Shown here one piece after another: positions 1 to 10,539 of a stretch of 64,000 nucleotides of DNA. A program made the position numbers and the translations under genes. Each line of letters starts with the position of its first letter. Position 1 is the stretch's first letter. This stretch comes from Filobasidium wieringae (taxonomy: Eukaryota > Basidiomycota > Tremellomycetes > Filobasidiales > Filobasidiaceae): assembly GCA_001600055.1 (NCBI GenBank), contig BCIV01000011.1, positions 791,992 to 855,991 of the forward strand. The letters run 5' to 3'. The notes beneath the pieces were generated by a model. It had not been told where the DNA came from and ran no database searches. It saw only the letters and a program-made list of their open reading frames with translations.

Positions 1-1316
1 TAAAGTATTCATCTTGTCCAGAACGTTCGCCACCTGAGCCGTTCAGATCGTGATGCACCGATTGGTCAGTCCAGAAATGATAGGATGAGAGCGAGACGAG
101 GACTGACCAACTTGGTATATCCATTAGCGACCGCATCGAAACTAGGTTCTTCCCCTGCCGCAGAGAACTCTCCCCTACCTGAATCCACAGGGACGGTCAG
201 TCATCCTCCATCATAATGGACCAGGCTGCACGGACTCACTCCAATGAGGTCCGACGTTGAACATGATCACGCTCTTCTCTCTCCTGACCTCCTTCCCATT
301 CCTCGTCTTCCCCTGTATCCCCACTCCCTTGCTCAGTTCCAGCTTCCAATCGTCCCACCAATGAGTATTCTCCGTGACCCATTTGATCTTGTCCTGTTCC
401 TCGTTTCGTTGCGAAAAAGGAACGTATCCTTGAGAACCGAGGAAAGCTTGGTCGAGTTCTGAACGGGAGAGGACGTGATGATCCCTCCAGAACCAAACCA
501 GTGGTCGGGTCCCTCGAGAATCGTCCACCCCGGCGGAGAGGAGGGTGGAGTGGTACAGAGGGTGATTGGGGTTGAGGAAGATCTTGAATGTTTGAGTCTC
601 ATCCCCGTGTGCTAGAGTCAGGTCGTCGGATTGTAAGAGAAGACCGTGGATCACATGGAATGCGTGCTCCGTCAATGAATCCCCGATCAACCTGAACGAG
701 AGGAAGAGTCAGGGGTTATCAGCTCTCCCGTCCCTCCCAAGAGCATAAAACAAGGGCTCGATCTTCTTCTTGTTTGGAACTCACGTCAGTCCGGCAGCAC
801 TACGTAGCGCTCTCCGAATAAAGGCCATGCGATCCCATTCGAATTTCCGACATTGAGAAAAGGGAACCCATTCGTACTGCGCGACTTCTAGTACTCGGGA
901 AGTGTACTCCGGGTCTTCTCGTTCCCGAGGAAGAGCATCGTCTGCCGCTTGACATTTCAGTTCCGTCCCGGGCTGATCAGGAGGCGCAAAAAACGCTCAG
1001 AGCGGACGATAGGAGAGTGCTCTGAACTGAACCCCGGACTCACACCGAATTTGTAGACCTCCTTGACCTCGTCGAAATCCCTGAGCTCCCTTTCTCTCCG
1101 CCTCCACTCCCCCTCGGCATACTCCTTCTCGGAACAATACCCCTCTCCTCTTCTCGATCGAGCTTTATTACTGAGTTCCCCACTCGGATAGGGGGAAGAA
1201 CCTCGTCGAGCCGCATCTCGTCTGGACGATCTGATCTCGTTGAAGACGAAGTAGAGGATGAGACCGTAGATGGAGTAGTTGAACAAGCGTTTCCTGGTGA
1301 TCCTGAATTTGTACAT
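1..1316 (-). CDS. PC-esterase / SGNH acyl-esterase-like type II membrane protein (3' end outside window)
   Basis: Likely an acyl-esterase or acyltransferase acting on surface glycans in the secretory pathway, of the Pmr5/Cas1p PC-esterase family (established family role; the substrate is inference). Exon 1 (1316-1046) encodes a short basic N-terminus, one membrane segment near residues 12-28, then a YCSEKEY...EGEW segment typical of the family start. Exon 2 (about 947-785) contains YEWVPFSQC. Exon 3 (about 691-240) carries the nucleophile block LIGDSLTEH and later FNVGPHWS. Exons at about 178-108 and 33-1 keep the frame open and run off the left edge, so the C-terminal Asp-His block cannot be seen. 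Introns have GTGAGT/GTCAGT donors. It is divergent from the GT61 gene with about 470 bp between the start codons. Confident about the fold, not about the substrate. Confidence 0.75.
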
Positions 1317-1789
1317 CGTAGGTCAAGGGGAGGGAGGTCGAGAATGGCAAGCAAGGTAACGAACTGAACCAAGGAATAGCGCTGTCAGATGTCAAAAGGT
1401 GAGGAACATGCACGGGCGAGAGCATTTCCATTCGGATCGGAAATGGCTGCTCCCTTATTGCCCGGATTCCGGAAGGATTAGCATCCGTTTGGGAATTATC
1501 GCTTCCCGTTCAGGGTCCGGCGTTGTCTCAGATCCAAATTGCACGCCCCATCACACGTTTCGGCGCTAGAAAGTGATCAGGAACAGAGATGGATGGCGTG
1601 ACAACGCATACCTAATGATCGGTAACGCATAACGCACAGATGCGGATGATCATCGCATAACGCATATTCACAGGGGAAACCGGAAAGGAGGGTTCGAATG
1701 TTGGAAGCGACCAACGGCCCAAAGGCCTTTCAAAGGATGATCGTCGCTCAGTCTGAAACACGAATCACGGAGCACGGGCATTCGCATCG
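1317..1789. promoter_or_regulatory. Shared divergent promoter region
   Basis: This is 473 bp between two start codons on opposite strands (PC-esterase-like gene and GT61 gene). A stretch with repeated GCATAACGCA-like units occurs around 1613-1665. I see no TATA box and no open frame that would be a gene. A common promoter is inferred from the arrangement only. Confidence 0.4.
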
Positions 1790-3939
1790 ATGCGCTCACT
1801 CTCGTATTACGTTCGAGGGAACAACCTTCGAAGAATAGCGCTCGTCCTTTTCTCGTTCATCGCTCTTCGATTCTACCTCAACTCTTCCTCCTCATCGACC
1901 GCGACCTCCCCGCTATCCTCCTCCTCCAACCCGCACATCCCACAGTCAATCTCGAACCGTATAAACACGAAATCGGGTCTCCCCTTTCCTCTCAACGTCG
2001 ACAAGTATCTCAGAGAGACCATCCCCCAGACCACCATCCTCTCCCATGCCCCGGGGTTCACCGTCTTCCGTAACCTCTACTTCAAGGCGGGGCGGTATCA
2101 TATCCTCACCGACAGCCCGTACGAATTCCCAAACGAACTGGACCACATCGTCTCCCTCCCCGAAGCCCCGGAGAACCCTGTTCAGCTGTGGGGAGTGAGG
2201 GGGAATAGTATCATGATGGGTGTTCCGGAGAAGATGCTCAAGGGGGAATTCTTGTTACCTGAAGATGCGTTGGACATGTTCAGGGATGTCGAGACTATCG
2301 ATGGGATTACCGTGAGTCGACCTCGCTCGAGTGAAAGGGTATCCACCGATCTTGACTTTTTGTCTGAATCCTTCTTTCCTGTCTACCAGTTCATCAATAA
2401 CGATCACAAATGTACGTCCTCTCCCCTTCACTCCCCTTACCATCTCAACTAAACCCCCCCCCCCCCACACCTGACCGCACAGTCGTCAACCACTTCTACC
2501 ACTGGATCGGTGAAACCTTTATAGGAGGTCTCCGAGCGTACCTCCACGCATTCTCCAAAAACTCACTCCCCCTTCCCACCTCCGCCTTGCCCACCCGGAA
2601 ACCCGATGCGAAGAAACCCAGACTGAAAACCCCTTCGTCGTCGTCGTCGTCGCTGCAGAAGGACGGAGAGAATGGACTGGGGTTCGATAGGTTCATCTTC
2701 ATGAACGTCGATGATAGGTGGTATGATATCGAGGACGTATCGACTTGGGAAGGGGGTTGGAGGGATAGACAGATGTTGAATGAATGGTACATGGAGAAAC
2801 TCTTGTGAGTCCGCCTTCTCTGATGACTGACAGTTATCGGGGAGAACCTTGCCCTGATGTAATGTATGACACAAACTCCCCCCCCTCTACTTCCCCCCCG
2901 CAGCCCAGGAATCCCCATCGAAACCTCGGTCCAATGGAACCCCCGTAAATCATCCGGAAAAACGTACCTCTTCTCAACCGTCATCCTAGCAGACAGACTG
3001 GCCGGTCATCGCGGCCCCACATCCGCCTTCAAACCGTGGGGGGATGCGTTCCGGTTAGACCTCCCTCTGAACTGGCTGGCCCCGATCAGGGAAAGGTTGT
3101 TGAGGGACTACAAGGGGGTCGGACCTCTGGGGGGAGGGAAGAACAAGAAGAAGAGGGGGACGAAACCCGTGGTCACTTATATTTCACGACAATCTACGAC
3201 GAGAAAATTGGATGAGAAGGGGCATAGGAGCTTGGTTCATGCGCTAGAAGGGTTGAGGGATGAAGGGTTGGTCGAATATAATTTGGAAGTCTTTGAGAAT
3301 AGGACCGTCGAGGATCAGATCGCCATTATGGGACGGACGGATGTAGGTCTTTCCATTCCTCTTTCGACTTGGAGGTTCGCTTCTTTAGATGCTGAGCCTA
3401 CGATCACCGTTCCCCGTTCCACGTTCCACGTTCGTCGTTGACCGTACGATAGATCTTGGTCAGCGTTCATGGGAACGGATTGACCAATTCATTATTCATG
3501 AACCCCGGTGAACATTCCGGGGTCTTCGAATTCCAACCTGTCGGATGTAGATTCGTGAGTCGTCTCTGGCTACTCGTTCACATTCCCAACGACCACTAAA
3601 AAGGGTCGAACCGATTCTGCCCGAGATAGAACGATTTCGGGCCGTTGGCGGAGGCGAATGGGATTCCCCATTGGATCGTCAACTACGATGCGTACGTCCC
3701 CTCCCACCATCCTTTCCAACCCAATCAATCCCCTTACTGAACCCCCTTCGCATCACCGGCTCGATGACAGTATGTGCGCTCCGGCAGAGTGTGGAGTGAG
3801 GACATGCCTGTACCCCGAAAACCCTGAGGTCAATAGCGATTCGATCCCCGTGGACGGAGCGTTCGTGGGGAGACAGATCAGGGCAATCGTCAAGACTGGG
3901 AAACCGGATTATGTTCCTCTTCCTGCCGCTCCTTGGTAG
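1790..3939 (+). CDS. Glycosyltransferase family 61 (DUF563) type II membrane protein
   Basis: A Golgi-type glycosyltransferase of the GT61 family, whose members include fungal xylosyltransferases and other glycan-modifying enzymes. I read seven exons: 1790-2311, 2390-2411, 2483-2804, 2904-3342, 3453-3554, 3630-3691 and 3771-3939. They total 1638 nt, or 545 residues, with all phases consistent. The N-terminus has one membrane anchor (about residues 14-30) followed by a Ser-rich stem. The GT61 signatures are NHFYHWIGET in exon 3 and VHGNGLTN...MNPG in exon 5. Exon 3 has a (TCG)n tract giving poly-Ser and intron 2 has 13 consecutive C. The neighbouring PC-esterase gene suggests a joint role in surface polysaccharide modification, which is inference. 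The sugar donor cannot be told from sequence. Confidence 0.8.
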
Positions 3940-4114
3940 TGAGGCAAGAAAAAGCTGGGGGCATGGGAGAGGGTTATAGATTTGTACGGGGAGTGGATCA
4001 TGGTTATCTGACGATTTTCTATGACGCTGTTCTTGAAGAGAGAACGGCCTAACGCTCAAACAACCAATATCGTTACCATCTATATCTACAAGGTCTTTTG
4101 GTGCTGTCGAGCTT

Positions 4115-4846
4115 CTACTTTGGTGCTTGGATATACTTTTCGTAGTCCTCCCATCCACTCTTGCCATGCCACATATCCTTTAGCTGCAAAGCAATGTCTG
4201 TATCAACATCACTCCTGTCCACCAATGTCGTCTACAACTCACCTTTTCGAGATCAATGAATTGGTGTTGCTCGGGTGTCCATCCGGGAACAACGACTTCA
4301 GAGATCAGACAACCTACCCTCGATCTAGCTTCCTCGTCATTCTCTTCCAGGTCTTCAATAGGTACTTCGCTGGCCTTCCACCATCCTCCGGGGACGAAGA
4401 GCTGCAGCACTTCTCCAGCTTCGAGGTTGCTTCCCATTACGACATGCTTGATCTCCGGTTTTGAGTCAGAGTCTGTAGGAGGTCTGATCAAGGTGTAGAG
4501 AGCTCGTCCTTGATGGTGAGTATGAAAGGTACTGATCGATTGTGCGTCCGTTCAGTGCTTTGTCCGGCGATCTGGTTGAACTGCCCTTACGAATGAAGGT
4601 TCATGTGCATTCGGCCTCTCGGTGATTCTTGGTCGATCAGGTAATAGATCTGGGTCGCTTGTAGATTGTCGCCTAGCGAACGCAAAATTTCAGTACAACT
4701 TTCATCGCTATCGAGATGCCCTACCTACCGTTCTGGACCGCATCGGTTTGACGGAAATAACCCCCTTCAAAGTGGTTGTCCAGCTGAAGGTCTTTCTTGA
4801 GCTTGGAAGCTGGTGCAAGCAGTCGATGGGATTTGTAGTCTGCCAT
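4115..4846 (-). CDS. DUF985 / Cupin_5 family protein
   Basis: A small soluble cupin of the DUF985 (Cupin_5) family, whose biochemical role is not settled. Exons chain from ATG at 4846. The first has HFEGGYFRQTD, matching the family HPEGGYYRET block. A 67-nt exon reads TQIYYLIDQESPRGRMHMN, followed by STFHTHHQGRALYTLI. The core exon ends with VGCLISEVVVPGWTPEQHQF (family VGCTVSPGFDFxDFE). A last short exon ends IQAPK. Phases agree through all four introns, giving roughly 170 residues. It is convergent with the GT61 gene. The family call is firm and the function unknown. Confidence 0.8.
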
Positions 4847-5042
4847 ATTGTAGGCGGTGTAGGTGGGCTGCACAGGACAAGTGCCGATGGCCGGGTCAAG
4901 GAAAGTTGTAGCGACTGGCTATATAGCTCGACTCACGTTAGATCGTAGAAATGACCTCAACATCGAGCGGGAATGACGAATGATTCGATACAATCTCGTG
5001 CCAGTTTCCTTTTCGCCCAGTCCTACCCCGTCTTGACTCGTC

Positions 5043-5049
5043 TATAAAT
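5043..5049 (+). promoter_or_regulatory. TATA box (TATAAAT)
   Basis: TATAAAT lies 87 bp upstream of the acyltransferase start codon at 5136, a usual distance for a fungal core promoter. Seen directly; its function is inferred. Confidence 0.5.
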
Positions 5050-5135
5050 CTATAACTAGGTCCTCTCTTCTGCAGTACCTGGGGTACCATACTATACATT
5101 CGATCTGGCAATCGAATTGACTGAACACCACGACC

Positions 5136-6545
5136 ATGAACAGGGCGGTCGTCACTCGATCAACAACCGAGCTAGTGCTCCCACTACATGAGAACCGCCA
5201 GCTACCTTCCACTCATCATCTAGGTCCACTGGATGTGCTTGCCGTTCCTTATGTACCTATAAGTGTGCTGTTCGTATATGAGTCTTCACCAGGGCAGGCT
5301 ATCCTCGTCGACCGGTTCAAGGACGCATTGAAGAGGACGTTGAACGACTATATACATCTTACCGGTCGAGTAGTCGTCGATGAGAAAACGGGAGTGCCGG
5401 TCATAGGGAATCTGGGAAAGGGGATAGAACTCGTACAAGCTCAGTGTAGTGCATCTCTTCGAATCTTACAAGAGGGACGTCTTCTAGCACTTCATCAACT
5501 ACCCGAAGAGGGAAACGGGCTATTCCCGCCTTTCGATTACGGGACGGATAAGATTCTTGCTATCCAGCTTACTAGCTTCCCTGGTGGATCTGTAGCGCTG
5601 GGTGTAAGTATGAATCATGTTGCTACGGATGCTCATGGGTTTTTCCAATTCATGGAAGATTTGGCAAGCACATACCGGACTGCAGGTACCGATAGGAAAC
5701 CTGTATTGAAGAGTTACAAAGCCGAGGAAATGGAAAGGACAAGAACGTACCAGGGAAACCAACCAAAGGATTTCTTCTTAGAGGGAGATGAACGGGATCA
5801 AGCTCTCCGAGCCAGTATGCCGAGCACCTCTCCTAATCAAACCCGGATCAAAGCACGAGGACGAGTCCTACGATTCTCGAAATCAGAACTCGGCCGTATC
5901 AAGCTCTCAGCCATGAAAGGCGATGGACTAAGCTGGATCTCGACCTTTGACGCTCTGACCGCTTACTTGATGCAGAAGATTCATCATGCTCGGGTCAGCC
6001 TGTATGCGAGAGATGACCTTGCTTCATCACTCGGAAGAGCTGAATTGTTGACTCCGGTCAATTTGAGGAGCACTTTAGGCTTGGGGGAAAAGTACTTTCC
6101 GAACGCTACGACCAATGCTATCAAAGTCTTGAACTCGGAATTGTCGAACGGTGGATCACTACCTGACATAGCTCTTGCGGTCCACAAGATGACCCGGACA
6201 CCTTCCCTCCAATCGAAAGCGGAGACCGACGAGACCTTGAATTGGATCGCAAGTCGACCGGAGAAGAACCGGATCAAACAGGACTTTCTGTTCAGGTCCG
6301 GGGGTTTCATGTTGACTCAATGGAACAAAATCGAAATGTATACGAGGTGCAAGTTTGAAGAGGGAACTAGACCGGTGTTAATCGCTCCGCCATTCACTGC
6401 CATTTCTACGATGGATGGATTGGGGTATTACTTGCCTTGCTCGAGCGTGGATGAAGAGAGCGGAGTTGACGTGTACCTCGCTTTGCATGAGAAGGTATGG
6501 CACGTCCTCGATTCAAGTCAAGAGGAGCCTTGGATATACATCTGA
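5136..6545 (+). CDS. BAHD-type acyltransferase (trichothecene 3-O-acetyltransferase-like)
   Basis: An intronless gene of 469 residues, matching the usual BAHD length of about 430-480. Family members transfer acyl groups from CoA thioesters to alcohols or amines. The catalytic HxxxD motif is present as NHVATDAHG (His about residue 161, Asp about 165), at the place expected after the N-terminal lobe. The C-terminal structural motif DFGWG is not recognisable. The equivalent place reads KFEEGTRP before the VDVYLALHEKVW strand. Absence of introns contrasts with nearly every neighbour except the carboxylesterase at 47.5 kb, which might reflect recent acquisition or retroposition, but nothing else supports that. 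The substrate is unknown. Confidence 0.8.
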   Translation: MNRAVVTRSTTELVLPLHENRQLPSTHHLGPLDVLAVPYVPISVLFVYESSPGQAILVDRFKDALKRTLNDYIHLTGRVVVDEKTGVPVIGNLGKGIELVQAQCSASLRILQEGRLLALHQLPEEGNGLFPPFDYGTDKILAIQLTSFPGGSVALGVSMNHVATDAHGFFQFMEDLASTYRTAGTDRKPVLKSYKAEEMERTRTYQGNQPKDFFLEGDERDQALRASMPSTSPNQTRIKARGRVLRFSKSELGRIKLSAMKGDGLSWISTFDALTAYLMQKIHHARVSLYARDDLASSLGRAELLTPVNLRSTLGLGEKYFPNATTNAIKVLNSELSNGGSLPDIALAVHKMTRTPSLQSKAETDETLNWIASRPEKNRIKQDFLFRSGGFMLTQWNKIEMYTRCKFEEGTRPVLIAPPFTAISTMDGLGYYLPCSSVDEESGVDVYLALHEKVWHVLDSSQEEPWIYI

Positions 6546-7078
6546 GGTCAACGCCTCGGTCAGCGCTAACGCGTTGCCAAGGAAGCTTGCCAAGATAGTA
6601 AATCAAACGCGCAGTCATCTCGCGAACGTTTGCACCTTGCGGCGTCGTGCAAGAGCAGAGATTCTCATCGGTGATCGTGTTGAAAAAGTCGACATGTGGA
6701 TCCAGGAGCCAGAAAACTCGGTACTCGGTGGTCTTGGTCGTTCATGCACGGACGATAAGACTGCGAGATCAAGCACGATCACTACTCGACGTCGCTTCAA
6801 ACTCGCGCCGAATCTCAAGCCAAGCCAATCGGTCCTCCGTCACCGAGTTTGAAACGTTTATTACTTCTCGAGTTCAGTCAGTTTGATACTCGAATCACGA
6901 AGGACAACGATATGTTGAACGTGCGTTGTTGCTTGGGATTTGAGACGGGTGGAGCCGTATGAGGTCTATATAGGGGAATAGGAACGAATCAGATGTACAG
7001 ATGTAACTTTTAACCAGATGAGACCAGCGAGAACTTATCGACCTCAACTCGCCCAAGCTAGGACCAAGCAGATCCAAA
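6546..7078. other. Intergenic region between acyltransferase and PHO89-like gene
   Basis: This is 533 bp without a credible gene. Short frames at 6615-6886 are overlapping and unlike any family. A TATATAG box at 6967-6973 is the only regulatory element I can point to. Confidence 0.5.
6967..6973 (+). promoter_or_regulatory. TATA box (TATATAG)
   Basis: This AT-rich heptamer sits about 106 bp before the start codon of the phosphate symporter at 7079. I did not see a CACGTG Pho4-type site in the 180 bp before the start. Confidence 0.45.
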
Positions 7079-9696
7079 ATGCCCACTCTTCACGATTTTG
7101 ACTACCTTTTCGCTTTCGGGGTCATATTCTGTACCCTGGATGCGTTCATGATCGGTAATTTCGTGTACTAAGACCCAGTGTCTGGTCCAGCGAGCTGACA
7201 AGGATGGACTTTGCAGGCGCCAACGATGTCGCCAACTCGTTCGCTACCGCCGTTTCGAGTAAATCCTTGACGATGCGTCAAGCCACTCTGGCCGCGGCCG
7301 TAATGGAATTCCTCGGAGCGGTACTTGTCGGTCAACGAGTATCGAGTACGATCAAGAACGGGATCGTCCCGGCCTCCATCTTTCAGGATAACGCTGGAGT
7401 CCAGTTGCTGGCGTTTGTCAATGCCATTTTCGTTTCATCAGGTACGTCGTGCCGCTTGTTCACGCGCGAGTCGGTCGTACTGAAGGTTTCGTCTTTCCCC
7501 TAGTCTGGCTATCGATCGCCACAAAGATGGGCTGGCCCGTATCGACCACCTATTCCATCGTCTCGGCCGTTGCAGGTGTAGGTATCGCCGCAGGTGGATT
7601 TGACGCGCCCAACTGGGGTTGGAACGTTGGGAAAGGATTAGGAGCGATCTTTGGTGGACTTGTCATTGCCCCTGCTTTGGCCGCTGGTTTCGCTGCCGTC
7701 GGTAAGCTCAGAAGGCGGTTTGGTCATGTAAACCAACACCGCTGACCTTTTGGTATAGTCTACCTGCTGGTCAAATACATTGTCCTCGTCAGGCAGAACC
7801 CGACTCGATGGGGATTGTTGACCGGTCCTTTCTGGTTCTTCGCCGTCGCTTGTATCTTGACAATGAGTATCGGTAAGCGAGACCGATCTCCTGACGCCCG
7901 ATGCTGTATTGACGCGCTGTACCGAATGATAGTATACAAGGGCGCTCCTCAGCTCGGATTGGACAAGATGTCACCGGGAAAGACAGCCGCTGCCATCCTC
8001 CTCACCGGATTAGTTGTTGGAATCCTGGCCGCGGTCTTCTGGGCACCTTATGTCCATGGAAAAGTCATCAAGAAGGATTACAGTGAGTCTGGAAGCTACA
8101 GGCAGTGAAGATGAATGAATACGAAGATTGACCTTGCTCACTCGCGACAGCCTTGAAATGGTACCACTTTTTCATGGGACCTTTACTTTGGAAACGACCC
8201 GCTCCCGAAGACGCAGCGTCTCACCAAGCCGTGTCCGACTATCGAATCCGGAAATCCAACGAGAGCGAGGTTCAGGGGGAGAGTCTCCACGTCACCCCGA
8301 TCGACTCTCAAGCTGAGAAAGCCGATCGTCCTACCAGCGCTTCAACGGGTCTCGAGGGTCCGGCGGAGGCTAAAGCTCGAGAGCTCTTCGCTGCTGAAAC
8401 CCCTACGACTAGCTCGGTGAATGACAGTCCTCTATCCCGGGAAATCGAGCGACCTCAAGTCGAAGGGCTTTGGATCTTACCTTCCAACCTCTGGATCATC
8501 ATGCGCCACAAGATCTTCCCTACGGTATTCAAGATCTTCACACACGGGTCATCCGTCGATATCCACGCCATGCAGGCTCAAACGAAGGATTCCGCCGCCG
8601 GAGCTCGAATGAAAGAGGTCTACGCGAGAGCCAAACAGTACCCGAACGAGACGGAACACCTGTTCAGTTTCATGCAGGTCTTGACGAGTTGTACGGCCAG
8701 TTTCGCACATGGGGCTAACGATCTTAGTAACGCCATCGGACCGTTTGCGGTTATTTATCATACTTGGAAGGTGGGCCCTTCCCCTCGACCGGATTCAGGG
8801 CTAGAGCGGAACTGACGATCCTCCTTTCTCCCCCCTCCCGGTTGTGTACGTAGTTCGGTGTACCCGCGGGGAAGAACGCCGATGTGGAGATCTGGATGTT
8901 GGTATTCGGCGCTTCCGCGCTCGTCCTAGGTCTAGCGACTTATGGGTACAACATCATGGCCGTCCTCGGTGTGAGTCATGTTTCGGACCGCCATTATCCT
9001 CGTCGTCTTTTTTCTACTCGGAACTGAAACGATATGATGGTTCGTATGTTTTTCGTGCCATGGGTAGAACCGGATCACCCTTCATTCACCTAGCAGAGGA
9101 TTCTCTATGGAATTGGGAGCGGCGATCACGGTGATCTTGGCATCGCAATACGGTCCGTTCCTCTTCCTCTCCCCTCTCCCCTCTCCCGACTCCATCCTAA
9201 TATACTCACCTCCTTTCACGGTTTCCCCTTCATTGGTTCGATTCGATTCGATTCACCAGGTATTCCCGTCAGTACGACGATGTGCATTACGGGGGGGACG
9301 ATCGGGGTGGGCTTGTGTAATGGGGATCTGAGGGCTATCAATTGGAGACAAATCGGTGAGTTTTGTTTTCTGTCGGTATTGGGGGTGGCGATGGGGGCAG
9401 GAGGTTTTGAAGGGTTGGGAATTGGTTTTGCGAAGATGTGTAGGGAAGGACGGAACGCCCGCGTTTTCCCTTTCCCTCCCTTCCTCATCAAAACCTGATT
9501 CACCGCTCTCCCCTCCCTACCCTTCACCGTCCCAAAAAAGAAACGACCTTGAACTAACTTCACCCCCCTCACCCGTCCCCTCCCTTTTTGACCTCTAGCA
9601 TGGATCTATACCGGTTGGATAGGGACGATTCTGATCGTTACGACCGGGAGCGCCTGTTTACTCGCTATCGTGTTGAACGCACCGCACTTCGTCTGA
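7079..9696 (+). CDS. PHO89: Na+/phosphate symporter, PiT/SLC20 family (Pho89-like)
   Basis: A plasma-membrane sodium-coupled inorganic phosphate transporter. The two PiT signature repeats are both present. The N-terminal GANDVANSFATAVSS is split by the first intron, after MPTLHDFDY. The C-terminal one is FAHGANDLSNAIGPFAV, near 8700. A long hydrophilic central loop (exon 8151-8770, rich in Ser, Glu and Ala) separates the two membrane halves. Later exons give MELGAAITVILASQYGIPVS and a final TGWIGTILIVTTGSACLL before the stop at 9694-9696. I count ten exons and about 590 residues, the usual family size. One donor near 9154 reads GTCCGT instead of GTRAGT. In yeasts the homologue is phosphate-starvation and alkaline-pH induced. 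Confidence 0.9.
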
Positions 9697-10539
9697 ACGG
9701 GCGGGAATGGGGTGGGTCTGGATGGATGGTGGATGGGTGAAACGGATTGAAGGTTGCGGTCGTGAGGTTAGGGACGAGAGAGTAGGATATGGGAGATGGC
9801 TACGAGACGCTTCTGGATGACACACGTGCGCGAGTACGAGGTGAGAGGAAACGATCCGATCTGAACGTCTACACGTCTAGTTTTCTTCGCTGCTGTATTC
9901 TCGAAATCTTTAGAGCTAGATACGGATTCTAAACGACCTGGTGGGACTTGTACGATTACCCTAGAATGAGGAATGAGGAAAGAGGATTGAGATATGGACA
10001 TGTTTGCGACGTCCAGCACAGCAGAATGGACGTCGCGGGAGTGCGACGCGATGGGATGTGATGCGATACAACAAGTGCACAGCCATATCGATATTGTACA
10101 AGAGCCAGGCTATCAACCTCCATGTCCATGTGTGTGTATGGGGCATTGCAGTGCAAGAAGGGTTCTATTTGAACGACCTCGGTGACATTTATAGCCCAAC
10201 GTGCGCTGTGCGGTATGCGATATGCGATATTATGCGATATGGTGATTGTCGTTCCACAAGGAACCAATACGGAATGAATACCTTCCGGTGTGAATGAACC
10301 TTGTTGCTCAGGTCGCTGGGTGGGCCTGTGGGTCTCTTCGATGGCGCCGTTGTGTGTGGGAGAGGAATAGAAGTGAGGTTGTGTGTTGTGTCGTGTGTGT
10401 TGGGATATAAAGCAGCGCTGGGTGTTTTTGTTGGGAAAAGACGAGGTCAGAGGTGCGCCATGTCGTCGTAGAGTACTCAGCGTCCAGGGTGGCCACCTCT
10501 ATCTATCATTAGTTTGATAAGAGACACGTATGACACGTC
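9697..10539. other. Intergenic region with short GATATGC-type repeats
   Basis: This is 843 bp without a gene. Around 10203-10243 it has a clustered repeat of GTATGCGATATGCGATATTATGCGATATGG, and around 10375-10405 a TGTGTTGTGTCGTGTGTGTTG tract. A TATAAAG box at 10406-10412 lies 128 bp before the next start. Small frames in 9768-10300 overlap each other on both strands and are not gene-like. Confidence 0.5.
10406..10412 (+). promoter_or_regulatory. TATA box (TATAAAG)
   Basis: TATAAAG lies about 128 bp upstream of the AIM6-like start codon at 10540, after a TG-rich tract. Confidence 0.4.

Noticed and set aside
2454..2466. Run of 13 C in the GT61 gene
   Set aside because: Located inside an intron, so it is length-variable but does not disrupt coding.
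3601..3616. GGTTCGACCC followed by T5 on the minus strand, like a Pol III B box and terminator
   Set aside because: Lies at an intron/exon boundary of the GT61 gene, with no A box or room for an acceptor stem.
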